15,182 bases of DNA from JBEIHI01 sp964655245 (GTDB taxonomy: Bacteria; Bdellovibrionota; UBA2394). Each line of letters opens with the position of its first letter. The stretch's first letter is position 1. The stretch is taken from assembly GCA_964655245.1 (NCBI GenBank), contig CAZZLQ010000053.1, positions 1 to 15,182 on the forward strand, written 5' to 3'. A model generated the notes under the pieces. It saw nothing but the letters and a program-made list of their open reading frames with translations. It was not told the DNA's origin and did no database searches. Shown one piece after another: positions 14,935 through 15,182 of this stretch. A program made the translations under genes and the position numbers.

Positions 14935-15182
14935 ATGGCTGTTAAATTGCGACTTACACGAATTGGTACTACAAAGCGTCCGTTCTACCGGTTGATTGCG
15001 ACTCCCTCCAGGGCTCCTCGTAATGGACGTAATCTTGAAGTTTTAGGAACATACGATCCCATGAATATGGGTGTCCGTAAGGGTTCATCCCAGGCACAAG
15101 CCAAGGGACTCACGAATCTTAAAACTGACAGAATCCTCTACTGGCTGAGCGTTGGCGCTCAACCAACGGATACCGTTAAGAC
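14935..15182 (+). CDS. rpsP: 30S ribosomal protein S16 (3' partial)
   Basis: The frame from ATG 14935 begins MAVKLRLTRIGTTKRPFYRL, followed by PSRAPRNGR, LGTYDP and, near the window end, LKTDRILYWLSVGAQPTDTV. This is the S16 pattern: the KRPFY motif, the S-R-x-x-R-N-G-R motif and the hydrophobic W-L-x-x-G-A-x-x-T segment. S16 is a small-subunit protein needed for 30S assembly. About 82 codons are visible and the frame is open at the window end, so only a short C-terminus is missing. The segment between the Y-D-P motif and the last helix is somewhat longer than in E. coli. No clear Shine-Dalgarno is seen. An ATG at 14928 is out of frame. Confidence 0.95.
   Translation, partial: MAVKLRLTRIGTTKRPFYRLIATPSRAPRNGRNLEVLGTYDPMNMGVRKGSSQAQAKGLTNLKTDRILYWLSVGAQPTDTVK

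Overview
The window looks like core chromosome of a Gram-negative, probably deltaproteobacterium-like or Bdellovibrionota-like bacterium. The grounds are a two-domain glutamine-dependent NAD synthetase, a complete ISC iron-sulfur operon including hscBA, fdx and iscX, an ffh-rpsP junction, a secreted subtilase, and moderate base composition with frequent CGA arginine codons. The taxonomic placement is inference from gene content. No phylogeny could be run. I see no insertion sequence, phage gene, CRISPR array, tRNA or rRNA.

Layout. (1) Bases 1-4340, plus strand: a translationally coupled pair of ABC-exporter half-transporters, the first cut by the window edge, then glutamine-dependent NAD synthetase (nadE) 4 nt later. 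(2) Bases 4296-5261, minus strand: an asparaginase/isoaspartyl-peptidase-type Ntn hydrolase that converges on nadE with a 45-bp tail-to-tail overlap. (3) Bases 5262-5464: a divergent regulatory region with a 16-bp palindrome framed by direct repeats, then a leader hairpin. (4) Bases 5465-10538: iscS-iscU-iscA-hscB-hscA-fdx-iscX, tightly packed and in the classical proteobacterial order but with no iscR at its head. (5) Bases 10650-11786: recA, closed by a strong intrinsic terminator. (6) Bases 11949-13433: a secreted S8 protease, closed by a second strong terminator. (7) Bases 13530-15182: ffh (signal recognition particle GTPase), then the start of rpsP (ribosomal protein S16), which runs off the window.

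How the genes work together. IscS takes sulfur from cysteine and passes it to the IscU scaffold, with electrons from Fdx. The HscB/HscA chaperones release the cluster to acceptors, IscA acts in cluster or iron transfer, and IscX tunes IscS. The IscX here carries an unusual, very acidic C-terminal half, which is the most distinctive protein feature seen. The ABC pair shows the complementary motif defects of a heterodimeric exporter with one degenerate and one canonical ATP site. There is no clear new multi-gene system. The points most worth following are the IscX acidic extension and the operator-like element plus leader of an isc operon that lacks a local regulator.
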